Of a stretch of 64,000 nucleotides of DNA, positions 12,087-21,806 are shown piece by piece. Position numbers and translations under genes: made by a program. Source of the DNA: Entoloma clypeatum. Its lineage: Eukaryota > Basidiomycota > Agaricomycetes > Agaricales > Entolomataceae. The DNA lies in contig OY751486.1 of assembly GCA_963565915.1 (NCBI GenBank), positions 2,666,001-2,730,000 of the forward strand, read 5' to 3'. Position 1 is the stretch's first letter; each line of letters begins with the position of its first letter. Under the pieces are notes generated by a model. The model ran no database searches and had not been told where the DNA came from. It saw only the letters and a list, made by a program, of their open reading frames with translations.

Positions 12087-13372
12087 AACATTTGAGGAAG
12101 GCGAAGCAGATTCCAGCAAGGTCTTGGGTTGAAAAGAATCGTGCCAAATCGCTGGAGAAACGGACTGAAAACCGAGACCCAGATAGTGAAACAGAAAATG
12201 AAATAGAAAAAGATATTGAAGAAGTCGAGGAAGTAGATAGCGATGATGATGAGGCAGAACCTGAGTTAACGCCGAAGCCATCGGCCAAGACAAAGTCTGT
12301 CACCCAAAAAGATAGTGACCGAGCGTTTACCCGCGAAGAAGTCACTAGACCAGCAGTTGATTTGCCATTTCGTGATGTACCAGAAGTCGCTTTCGTTCCC
12401 CTTGGTAAAAATAAAAGACCCGACCGCGAGACCATCCCCGATGTTGATCGAAAGGGACCGGTGTTTCGCAGCAAGGCACCTATCGAAGAACAATCGAAGG
12501 GTGTCGCAGTCTCGGCAGTGCTCGAGACTCTGATCACGATTGCATTGGGTGATTTATTGAGGGCAGATAAAGTAGTACAAGAGGAATTGCGAAAGCTATT
12601 GACTAGGAAGAGAGTACCTGCGAACGTTCGAGCGTTGAACCTGCTAGATTCAATGGACGACAGCCAGTTGTCATATTGGAAAAAGTTTGCCCAAACAAAT
12701 GAACTAGAAGATATAGTTAAAGTAGATGAATTGCCAGTGGCGTCATTCATGATCATGGAACAGACTATAAACAACCTACCTGTCGGTTCGGTGGTCGTCT
12801 TGGACCCCGTCTTACAGTATCTCGAGAGTTTGCCACCTGGGACAGCACCTAAACCAGTATATGTCGCACAGGAATCGCAGAGTCTTCGGACAGTAAGTCC
12901 CGTGGTGAATGGAATGATGGAAGAACAGTGTATTCTTGATGGAGGCTCCCAGATCGTCTCGATGTCGAAGGCTGCAGCCGTCGCGATGAGGCTTTCGTGG
13001 GATCCAGATATATGCATCCATATGCAAAGTGCCAATAAGCAAATTGAAAAGTCGCTGGGACTATCGCGAAATGTGCCGTTCCGTTTTGATCACATTGTAG
13101 TCTATCTGCAGGTCCATATTATAAATGAGCCAGCCTATAGAGTGCTTTTGGGGCGACCTTTCGACGCGGTAACTTGTAGTAATTATCAAAATAATAGAGA
13201 TGGAGGACAACTCCTGACCATCAAGTGTCCGAATACTAGTCAGAAGATCACGATCGCGACGTCGGAACGAGGAAAGGATCCTGATCTATTGAAGAGGAAA
13301 CGGCCCACCACTGAAGCAGATGGTACAGGTTTGCAATCTTTGATGAACTGGTTGGCCACCAGGGAGAGATAA
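12083..13372 (+). CDS. gypsy-4 protease region
   Basis: This frame lies -1 relative to gag. It starts with a charged, low-complexity linker (about the first 200 residues, rich in E, D and K), typical of this basidiomycete gag-pol type. A retroviral-type aspartic protease follows, with the active-site DGGSQIVSM block near 12937-12965 (DGG rather than DTG/DSG) and a VLLGRPF block near 13140-13160. It ends at a TAA. The RT frame starts about 250 bases later and is separated by further stops, so the polyprotein is broken here. Confidence 0.7.
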   Translation, partial: LEHLRKAKQIPARSWVEKNRAKSLEKRTENRDPDSETENEIEKDIEEVEEVDSDDDEAEPELTPKPSAKTKSVTQKDSDRAFTREEVTRPAVDLPFRDVPEVAFVPLGKNKRPDRETIPDVDRKGPVFRSKAPIEEQSKGVAVSAVLETLITIALGDLLRADKVVQEELRKLLTRKRVPANVRALNLLDSMDDSQLSYWKKFAQTNELEDIVKVDELPVASFMIMEQTINNLPVGSVVVLDPVLQYLESLPPGTAPKPVYVAQESQSLRTVSPVVNGMMEEQCILDGGSQIVSMSKAAAVAMRLSWDPDICIHMQSANKQIEKSLGLSRNVPFRFDHIVVYLQVHIINEPAYRVLLGRPFDAVTCSNYQNNRDGGQLLTIKCPNTSQKITIATSERGKDPDLLKRKRPTTEADGTGLQSLMNWLATRER

Positions 13373-14400
13373 TTATAAACATTGATTCTAGCAATATCGA
13401 GAGACCATATATAGTGGCTTATGGCATTGCAGAAAATGGAAAATTTACAAGAGATGAAATTAGAGACCTGTACCTTGAAGCATCGTGAGATAGTGTCGCG
13501 GACAAGAATGCACAGGCCCTTTTAGGGCCATATTGGGACGGAAAATTTAGGGAACATCCAGAATGGCTTCGCAATGATGAACAAGAAATATTAGACCAAT
13601 ATTATGGTGGGATTGTACAAGTGCTAGCGGGCAAGAAATATAAACCCGTCGACAAAAAGGTGCGACCAGTATTGGGAGAGTTGTCCGAGACATTTTGCAT
13701 AGTTCACGAGATAAAAGAGGACCCCCTTGCTGAGTTACCAAAGTTGAACCCAAAAGCACCGGGGTTTGCGCCCAAGGGTCACTACACTCAGGAAAGGATG
13801 GAGCACATGGACAGTATACACGACCATGATTTCCTCTGTAAAGAAGAAATGAAACTAGTACATCATTTATTGAGTGAACAGAATCAGGCATTTGCATGGG
13901 ATGATTCGGAGCATGGTAGCTTTCGCAAAGATTTCTTTCCTCCAATACAGATACCCGTGGTACTGCACACTCCGTGGGTACTAAGAAATATTCCTATTCT
14001 GCCTGGGATACATGATGAAGTGTGTAAGATAATAAGGACGAAGATGGCCGCGGGCGTGTACAAACCGTCGAATTCCTCATACAGATCCCGGTGGTTCTGT
14101 GTATTGAAAAAGGATGGCAAGAGTCTCCATATTGTACACAGTTTAGAACCATTGAACCAAGTCACTATAGCACATTCGGGCCTTCCCCCGGCAATGGAGG
14201 AATTAGCCAACCATTTTGCAGGATATGCTTGTGGTGGAATGTTCGATCTCTATGTGGGATACGACGAGCGAAAGTTAGCGGTCCAGTCTCGCGACTTGAC
14301 TACATTTCAGACGCCATTTGGTGCTCAAAGATTGGTCACTTTACCAATGGGTTGGACAAATTTGGTACCGATCTTTCACGATGATGTTACAGCAACAGAG
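13373..14400 (+). pseudogene. gypsy-4 reverse transcriptase, truncated
   Basis: From 13621 the frame encodes the N-terminal half of a gypsy RT, with RSRWFCVLKKDGKSLHIVHSLEPLN, MFDLYVGYDERKLA and FGAQRLVTLPMGWTN. The frame then runs into unrelated element sequence at about 14400, before the catalytic YxDD box, so no active RT can be made. The stretch 13373-13620 reads as decayed pol with several stops. The junction has no LTR, which suggests deletion or recombination joined gypsy-4 to gypsy-3. Confidence 0.7.
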
Positions 14401-14903
14401 TTATATATGCCCGTCCTCCGTGCCACAATCATTATGGATACGGATCAGCTCCGCTCCAACATCCTCTCCGCTCTTCCGACCGATCCCATTTACACCTCTT
14501 TCCTCAACAATCCTAATCCATGCTGGATCGTGAATGAAGCAGGTTATCTACTCCACAATGGACATATCCACATTCCCGACTCATCCGACCTCCATCTCCG
14601 CATCCTCCGCAATAAGCATGACCATATCCTCGCTGGACACCCTGGTCAGAATAAGACTATTAGTCTTATCCAACGAGAATACACTTGGCCTGGAATGCAC
14701 GACTTCGTCAAAAAAGTATTGCAAGTCATGTACCACTTGTATGCACGCCAAACCCCAATGTCATAAACCCTACGGTCTGCTTAAACAACTCCCTATTCCT
14801 GAACGCCCCTGGCATTCTATTTCCATGGACTTCATTGAACCCCTTCCGACATCCGCTGGCTCCGATGCGATTCTGGTCATTGTAGACTGCCTCACTAAAC
14901 AAG
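14401..14903 (+). pseudogene. gypsy-3 integrase, N-terminal part
   Basis: The frame opens with PVLRATIIMDTDQL, then gives the integrase HHCC zinc finger: HDHILAGHPGQNKT followed by CKSCTTC. The core begins with SISMDFIEPLP, which holds the first catalytic Asp. The frame shifts at an A6 run at 14710-14715. Five As would keep the KKYCKSC zinc-finger ligands in frame, so this is a one-base homopolymer insertion. The sequence stops at VDCLTKQ, where the LINE is inserted, and resumes at 16745. Confidence 0.8.
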
Positions 14904-16628
14904 AAGGGTGTCGTCAAGTCTATCTCCAAAGTCCAAAGACGCGCAGCGTTATGGATATTGGGAGCCTTCCGTACCACCCCCACAGGGGCGGTCGAAGCAC
15001 TTGCCGGCCTGCCTCCGGTGCACTTGCACCTCAAGAAGCTCTCCTGCAGAAACCGTGTCCGCATGCACTCCCTTGCACCCAGACACATGACCGTCATGGT
15101 ATGCGACGAGGATGACCCCTCCAAGCGTCTGTGGTACTCCCCGGAATTTATGTACAACCTTAAATCCCCCCTCGTTGATATCTGGGCATACCGTGCAAAT
15201 GTGACTGTCCCCCTATCGCCCTTTAATAACTACAACGAACCAGGGAAACGCGTCCTCGACCGATTCCCTGAACGCATAATTCACGACATCACCCTTATCC
15301 GCGGCAAGACCGCTAAGGACCGTGCCGAAGCCAGAAAGGCGCGCCTCATCACCCTTAACAAGGTGTTTGACGCCAACATCTGCTCCAACAAAGCCGCCGT
15401 CATTGTCACTGACGCGGCAGTTCCCTCCCTTTCGTCGGGCCACCAAGCTGTTGCAGCCTGGGAAACCTGGCACAAGGGGCACTCCATCGACAAAGACTGG
15501 GCGGCCGGCGGCCTCGCAGTCTCTGATGACACTGAAACCTTAGCTATCGGACACGGGTTCTCGAACCTGGTCAGTCTGCTAGGGGGTCTCTCTCAACTGG
15601 AAGTAATCCATATTTTCACCGACTCTGTCAACGCCATTCGGCGCGCCACAGACCCGGATCTCCACTCCTCGCAGGCAACTGCGCTCGCTATCATCAGTAA
15701 CCTGATTCCTTGGTTTGAGGAACCCGGTCTGAATTCCAAGATCATCTTTCACCATGTCCCCGACTGTTCGGACCATGGCTTCGAACCTCACCGTGCAGTG
15801 CATGACTTCGCCTCCTCGATTCGCATTGAGTGTGGTGAGTCGGCCGCCAGATCCCTCGACTTCAATACGAAGCAATTCACGGACGACATGCTCGGTGACT
15901 GGAACAACCTGTACCAGTCCCCCAAGTATGTTGGCCGATTCTACCAATTCCCGAGATCGTGCGTCAGACGCCAAGACCACGCTCGGGCCAAACGTATGAA
16001 GCCGTCCCACCTCAAGGGCGGTACATGGCTTAAGGATGTGGGTCACTCCCAATCCCTCACGGCCCAAATGGTCCGTGGCCTCACCAGCCACGCCCCAATT
16101 GGCCACTATAGACATAGGTTCAACATTGGTGACAAGGTTGAACAATGCGACTGTGGTCAGAGGTCCGCCGAGGACTTCGCCCACGTTTTCTACAAATGTC
16201 TGCATCACCCCACCAGGCCACCAGACATGCCCACCTTCTCGAGGAACTCTCCCATCTGGGACGTCTTCGGGAAATTTATCATGGATAACCCAGGGGCATT
16301 TGCCTTCCGGGATCGTCCAATGCCCAACACAACCATTGGCGGTAGTCGCGTGGTAGCGCGCTGGGTTCAAAGGGGTGCAGCCCCCTCTGGCAAGCGAACA
16401 CGATCGAAGGGTAAGAACCGCACTGGCGCTTCTTTGGTGGGTAGGGCGCAGACACCCACCAGCGCCGCTAACGGCCAACCTCGCAAGGTTGGAGTGTTCT
16501 TGTATCGCGCGACCAAATACTCGGGTGCGCATACTAACGCGTTTGTTTATAACAGACTCCCCCGTCCTGGCGCGAGGACTTTTCAGCTCGATGGAGCTTT
16601 GCGCTGCTTGTTCTTCCTGCGTATGTAG
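14904..16628 (+). pseudogene. LINE ORF2 C-terminal part: RT thumb, RNase H, zinc finger
   Basis: The open frame of 574 residues begins KGVVKSISKVQRRAALWILGAF, a block found just after the RT in Tad/I-like fungal LINEs. An RNase H-like region follows (VIVTDAAV, IHIFTDSVNAIRR, with acidic residues at the expected places). Near the end come cysteines and histidines of the CDCGQ..HVFYKC type, a terminal zinc finger. The RT proper and ORF1 are absent. The frame is open to the end, so the insertion is probably fairly recent. Confidence 0.85.
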
Positions 16629-16729
16629 GTCCTCGGACCGATGTAGTTTACTCTATGTCAAGCGGACTGTACCCCTAGTATACCGCTATGTAAATTGTTG
16701 ACCCAAAAAAAAAAAAAAAAAAAAAAAAA
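14904..16729 (+). mobile_element. 5'-truncated LINE (non-LTR retrotransposon)
   Basis: The insertion is flanked by a perfect 15-bp duplication, GCCTCACTAAACAAG, at 14889-14903 and 16730-16744. It ends in a 25-A tail (16705-16729). The 5' end starts inside the last third of the second ORF, a typical result of incomplete target-primed reverse transcription. Removing the element and one duplication rejoins the gypsy-3 integrase in frame. Confidence 0.95.
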
Positions 16730-16744
16730 GCCTCACTAAACAAG

Positions 16745-17745
16745 GCATCTTCATCCCTACCACCATTAATTGCACATCCGAAGACCTAGTAAACCTTTTC
16801 GTGCTTCACGTCATTTCCAAGCACGGAGTTCCGCAAAATGTCACATCCGATCGCGGACCTGAATTCGTCTTCCGCTTTTTCCGCTCTCTTGCAAAAGCCC
16901 TCGACATAAGACTTCACTTCACTTCTGGATATCACCCTGAAGGCGATGGTCAAACTGAATGCACCAACCAAACACTCGAACAATACCTCCGCATCTTCTG
17001 CAACTACCAGCAAGACAATTGGTCCGCTTTGCTTCTGCTTGCGGAGTTCACTTGCAACAACACTCTGAGTGCCACTACTGGTGTATCACCATTCTTCGCC
17101 AACAAAGGTTATCATCCCGACATTACACTCCATCTGGAACATGATCTAGCATCCGATAAAGCTCGACAATACATTGTTGACTTAGATGAATTACATCAAG
17201 AACTAAAGACTGCTGTCGCAGAGGCACAACAACGTTATCAAGGCCCTGCGGACGTCCGACGTTCTCTGCCTCCTCCGCTCCGCATCGAACAAGAAGTCTT
17301 TGTTAAAGCCAAGTTCTTCCACACCACACGACCCACCCAAAAGTTATCCGACAAATATGCTGGCCCATTTGAAATCATAGCCCAACCCGGCACGCACTCC
17401 TTTACACTACGTCTACCCGACACTATGCGTGCTATACACCCCGTCTTCCACATATCCATGCTCGAACCAGCAACTCCTAACGAGATTCCAAATCGGATAC
17501 AATCTCCTCCACCTCCGCTCGAGATCGAAGGAGAAACCGAATACGAAATTGCAGAAATCATCGACTCAAAGATTGATAAAAGACGACGATGCAAACTCCT
17601 TTACCTCGTCTGCTGGTTAGGTTATGAAGACACCAGTGAAGAGTTTTCTTGGTTACCCGCATCCGAGCTTGAACACACAGCGGATATGGTAGCAGACTTC
17701 CACTCTGCTCAACCAACCAAGCCAGGCCCCTTATCGCGCTTGTAA
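16745..17745 (+). CDS. gypsy-3 integrase core and chromodomain
   Basis: This continues the integrase after the LINE, with VISKHGVPQNVTSDRGPEFV (second Asp) and GYHPEGDGQTECTNQTLEQY (Glu). It runs on to the GPY/F region (KYAGPFEIIAQPGTHSF) and a C-terminal chromodomain of the type TEYEIAEIIDSK...LLYLVCWLGYE. Chromodomains on gypsy integrases are known to bind histone marks and guide insertion into heterochromatin. The frame is intact to a TAA 45 bases before the end of the convergent antisense gene. Confidence 0.85.
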
Positions 17746-17790
17746 CAAGAAGAAAAGAAAATCTATTAATATTTTATACTAACAAAAAAA

Positions 17791-18785
17791 CTACTTTCGC
17801 TGTTTTTTGTTAGATACCCCCTCCGTCTCCTCATTCCACTCCAATCCGGATTCCTCTTCCGCTTCCTCCATCTGCTTCCGCTTCTTCGTTTCTTCTTCTT
17901 TTTCTTCTTCTTCTTCTACCTCCTTTGCCAACTCCTCCAATACCCTATCATACTCCTCTGCATCCTCGTCCTTGTCGGATCCCTCCTCCGAAGCCTCCGA
18001 ATCCTCCATCCACATGATAACCATGAGAAGCTCCTTGATTTCCTGCAATTCCTTCAACTCCGCCTTTATCAACTGCATCTCCCTTATCATGCTCCTAAGC
18101 CCTCTCACCACCTCCGTGCCTATGACCACCTCCAGTGGACCAAACCCCTCTGGCATGAACTCTGGCTCCTCCGACGCTGCGACTATCCGCGATCCCTCCG
18201 TGGTCCCCTCTCCCTTGGACGATCCCGCCTTCGCGTTCTTCGTTGCACCACCTGCCACCTTAGCCTTTCTGACCCTCACCGCCTTGGTCATCCTCCGCTT
18301 CACCTCCGACTCCACTTCCGCTCCTGTTCTGCAGCTTCATTTTAAACACTGGCACCACCAGCACGACGAAGCGTTGTCATTCCTAAAGAACAAGTTAATA
18401 ACGAAGCGTATAAAGAAATAGAAAAAACTGACTCCGATGGCCAAAAACACAAGTCCCCCGCTTTCAAGCAGGAGGTGCAATCCTCCTTCCCCTGCTCGTA
18501 ACTCGCAGGCATATCCTTGAAAACCCCCTGCAGCCGGACCTTCTTCACCTCTGCATTCGCTGCATCTGCATCCGCACCCGCAACCGGCTCCTTCGCCTTC
18601 GCTTTCTCTGCCTTCCTCTCTGCTCATCTCCACTCTTTCACCACCCTTTTTGCCTCCGCGCACTCTGCATCTTCCTTTGCGCGCTCCTCTGCCTCCTGCA
18701 GCTTCCTCTCCAACTCCTCGGTGACCTTCTTCTGGCACTCCCTTTCAGCATGGAGAGCGGTGAGGGGTGAGTTCTCAGCGGACAT
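17791..18785 (-). pseudogene. Antisense Zn2Cys6-type gene inside gypsy-3
   Basis: The model is ATG at 18785 (MSAENSPLTALHAERE), exon 1 18785-18433, a 50-nt intron 18432-18383 (GTCAG start, TTTAG end, TTAAC branch-like site) and exon 2 18382-17791, giving 314 residues. Residues 15-95 are a charged coiled coil. Residues 103-135 give C-x2-C-x6-C-x11-C-x2-C-x6-C, the spacing of the fungal binuclear zinc cluster. The spacing appears only after splicing. The C-terminal half is acidic with long E runs. Two in-frame TGAs (18624-18626, 18337-18339) would both be arginine if CGA. The gene lies tail to tail with the integrase, inside the element's LTR boundary. Zn2Cys6 proteins are usually DNA-binding regulators. 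Any role here is inference. Confidence 0.7.
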
Positions 18786-18916
18786 AGCAGATAGGCAACA
18801 GGATAGATGTTGTGGTTAGGTGACAAGAGAGAAAAATCACGTGCAAAGCTTTTCAACCAATGGTCACATGGATTACCTCATCTGGGCCTCAGGGTTCGGC
18901 CCTAAGAGGGAAATAC

Positions 18917-19459
18917 TGTCATAACCATATGATTCACATCCGACTTATCTGACGACTCCGACAATTCATCCGCTCCAACATCCACTCCAACAACATTCTA
19001 TTTATATTTGATTATACTTCTACTACGTAACATCTCAACCATACTTACAAGTAGACATATGTTGTTCACTTTTCATTTGCTACTCTCCGTACTCTGAATG
19101 TTCTGATGGTCAACTCCGATATCTGCACATCACTTATAGTAATGCTGATCATTCTAGTCTACTATAAATAGTGTACAAACCTGTCGTAGAACCTCAGTTC
19201 AAATATCATATGTTACACCTCATTCGCATCCGTCTCTACTTGCTTTTGAGCATTCTCTCCATCACCTCTGCTCATCTGCTCTTCCACTCATCCGACATCC
19301 GCCAATCCAAAATCGAGGACCACATCAAAGAGTGGGGCGCAACGCACAAGTTGAAGCCAGGTCCTTTCTGCCAACATTGCACTTATCGCATCCGCTCCTC
19401 CGCTACTCCGCTCTGACTCGTCCGACGTTTTCCAACATTGAGAAAAACGCTACGTGACA
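18917..19459 (+). repeat. gypsy-3 3' LTR
   Basis: The LTR begins TGTCATAACC and ends CTACGTGACA, so it has TGTCA/TGACA inverted ends. The purine-rich TAAGAGGGAAATA lies just upstream. A TATA-like CTATAAATAG near 19162-19171 marks the likely U3/R promoter. The right edge abuts decayed gypsy pol sequence with no spacer. Confidence 0.8.
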
Positions 19460-21804
19460 ATTTTCTCCTGCAATATATGGCGAAGTGAAGTGGTGAGCTG
19501 TTCTTGTGTGAAGATGGGTTTGAAGTTTCTTGGATTGATGGACAAATAGTTGCTATTTCCCTCTTTAGGGTAGACGTCCCATCGTCTACTTAAGAGATCG
19601 GGCTTCGTACCTAAATGGCCAGGGCAGAAGTGGATGATGAGATTGAACTGGCAGAGGTATTCGGACCAACGAGCTTGTCAATGTGATAAAACCTTGGTAG
19701 TAGAAAAGTACTCAAGATTTTTATGGTCCGTTACGACATCAATCGGAGCAGCAGAGCCTTCAAGGTAGTGACGCCAAACCTTGAATGCATCATGGATCAC
19801 TAATAGTTCTCTGTCATGGGTGTCATAGTTTAACTTGGGAGGTGTAAAGGTGCGGGAGTGGAAAGCGACCAGATGGATTTCGTCATCGGAGGTGCGGATG
19901 GAGAGGATCGCACCCAAAGCGTAGTCGGAGGCATTGGTTTCGACGATAATAGGGCTGTCGGGAATCCAATGCATAAGAACAGGTGCCGTGGTAAAGGCTT
20001 TCTTCAAAGTTTTGAAAGATTCGCGAGTGGAGTTGGAGAAGTGCCATTGTGTGTTTTTGCGGGTGAGTCGAGTGAGCGGAATGGTGATTTCGGAGTAGTA
20101 AGGAATGAATCATCGATAAAAATTGGCAAAACCTAAGAAAGATTGAATATCTTTGACCTTCCTTGGTTCAGGCCAATCTTGAATAATTTTGACTTTCTTA
20201 TCCAACATGCGGAGGCCTGTCGGAGAGAGGATAAAGCCAAGGTATTCAACAGTATCTGTAGAAAACTCGCATTTGTCTGCGCGCACGTATAAGCCATGTT
20301 GTTGGAGACGTTGGAGGACTTCGCAGACATGCTTCCGATGCTCAGAGGGAGAGTCGGAGTAGATGAGGATGTCGTCAAGATATATGGTAACATACTTATT
20401 GAGCAGGTCATGGAAGATGTCGTTCATGAAGCGTTGGAAAACGGCTGGGGAGTTGGTGAGTCCAAATGGCATGACAAGCCATTCAAAAGACCCATAGCGT
20501 GTGCGGAAGGCGGTTTTCCATTCATCTCCTTCTGCTATGTGGACGAGGTGATAGGCGTGTCGGAGGTCAAGAGCCGTATAAACACTGGCTTTTCCAGCGG
20601 TCTGGAGAAGGTCGGATATGAGCAGAAGCGGATATCGGTCCTTCTTTGAGATTTTGTTAAGACCACGGAAATCGACGCAAAGATGAAGGGAGCCATCCTT
20701 TTTACGAACAAAAAGGACAGGAGCACCGTGCGGAGAGGAAGAGGGTCAGATGAATCCAATGGTGAGGTGTTCGTCAATGAATTCACGGAGGGCATTGAGT
20801 TCGGTTTGTGAAAGGGAGTAGATCGGACCGAACGGAGGAGCGGAGCCCTCTTCAAGTTCGATCTTGAGGTCATAGGGATGGTGTGGTGGAAGAGTGTCTG
20901 CTTTTCCTTTACTGAAGACGTCAGCATAGTTGTGGTATTCCTCAGGTACGTTTGTCAAGTTGGGGGTGTCAGAAGCGGATGTGGAGTGAGCGGAAACGAA
21001 GGGAGTCGAAAGGTGAAGTCGAAAGGATTGTGTACCAGGCAATTTGCATGCCCTCATAAATGCAGCTGCGTTAATGAGTGAAATCTGCGGAGGTATGATC
21101 GGAGGTTCCGGAGGAGGAAGCGTAGCTGTCCTACCTTGGGAGGAGGTCGACGTCGATGTCAGAAACGGCTCTTTTTGCATCTGTGGACAGAAAGTGATAC
21201 TGCCCAATACCCAGTCAATCATAGGATTGTGGCGGGTGAGCCAGTTGTATCCAAGAACCACGGAAGAAGCGGAGTCGAGTGGAGTAACATAAAAATCCTG
21301 TTCAAAAGATTCACCTGAAGGAAAACATATAGGTATTGTTACAACTTGAGTGATAAACACGTTAGAAGAACCATCAAAAAGCTTTAGTTCTAAAGGCGGA
21401 ATAGTGGAGGTCAGAAGATCATAAGTGGAGGAAAAGTTATTGTCAATAATACAGTGGGTAGATCCTGAATCAATAAGTGCTGGGACAGAATCTGAAGAGA
21501 AAAAAGAAGATGAGATGTTGATATGTAAAGAGTTCGGATCGGAGAGAGCGGACACGTTAAGTCGGATGGGAGCGGAGGCACGGAGAGAGTCAACGCAGTC
21601 CTCAGACCGTGCTTCATGAGGACCACTGCCTATTTTTTTGACTCGATCTCCTTACCTTTTTCCTTGGTTTGAGTGCCAACTTGGGCGGCTTTCCCTTTAG
21701 CCTTGGAAGCGGAGGAGGTGGACTTGGGACAGTCCTTGACAGCGTGTCCGACGCTACCGCAGAATAAGCAAAGGTTATTATCGAAACAACGTTTGCGTTC
21801 TTGA
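19460..21804 (-). pseudogene. gypsy-2 protease, RT and RNase H
   Basis: Reading leftwards, a CCHC knuckle (CLFCGSVGHAVKDC, near 21740) is followed by a slippery site, an aspartic protease (ALIDSGSTHCIID near 21450), and the RT with [43 protein letters not shown] and the catalytic YLDDILIYS. RNase H follows (VETNASDYALGA). Three TGAs interrupt it, at 20746-20748, 20110-20112 and 19678-19680. Each would be arginine if CGA, including the conserved FYRRFIP. The frame ends at 19459/19460 against the gypsy-3 LTR, just where integrase should begin. Confidence 0.85.
21633..21639 (-). promoter_or_regulatory. Candidate -1 ribosomal frameshift site, gypsy-2 gag-pol
   Basis: On the minus strand the gag frame reads TCA AAA AAA TAG, giving the heptamer A AAA AAA directly followed by a UAG stop (21632-21630). 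A one-base slip back enters ATA GGC AGT and stays open into the protease frame. This is a canonical slippery sequence in the right phase. A one-base deletion in an A8 run would look the same. Confidence 0.5.
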
Positions 21805-21806
21805 TA

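Larger units (their letters stand above)
14401..19459 (+). mobile_element. gypsy-3: 3' half of a Ty3/gypsy element with an antisense gene
   Basis: The element keeps RNase H/integrase linker, integrase and chromodomain (14401-17745), an antisense Zn2Cys6 gene (17791-18785), a polypurine tract (18903-18915) and a 543-bp 3' LTR (18917-19459). Its gag, protease and RT are missing on the left. The missing half of the same family lies inverted and immediately to the right (19460-23866). A LINE inserted in the integrase can be subtracted exactly by its target duplication. Confidence 0.75.

Noticed and set aside
12046..13035. 329-residue minus-strand frame opposite the gypsy-4 protease
   Set aside because: It is a shadow frame: the plus strand carries the recognisable protease and acidic linker.
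15579..16532. 317-residue minus-strand frame opposite the LINE ORF
   Set aside because: It is a shadow of the LINE RNase H frame with no recognisable domain and no start or promoter context.
17807..18421. Serine-rich 204-residue frame on the plus strand
   Set aside because: It is the mirror of the E/K-rich acidic tail of the antisense Zn2Cys6 gene and has no domain of its own.
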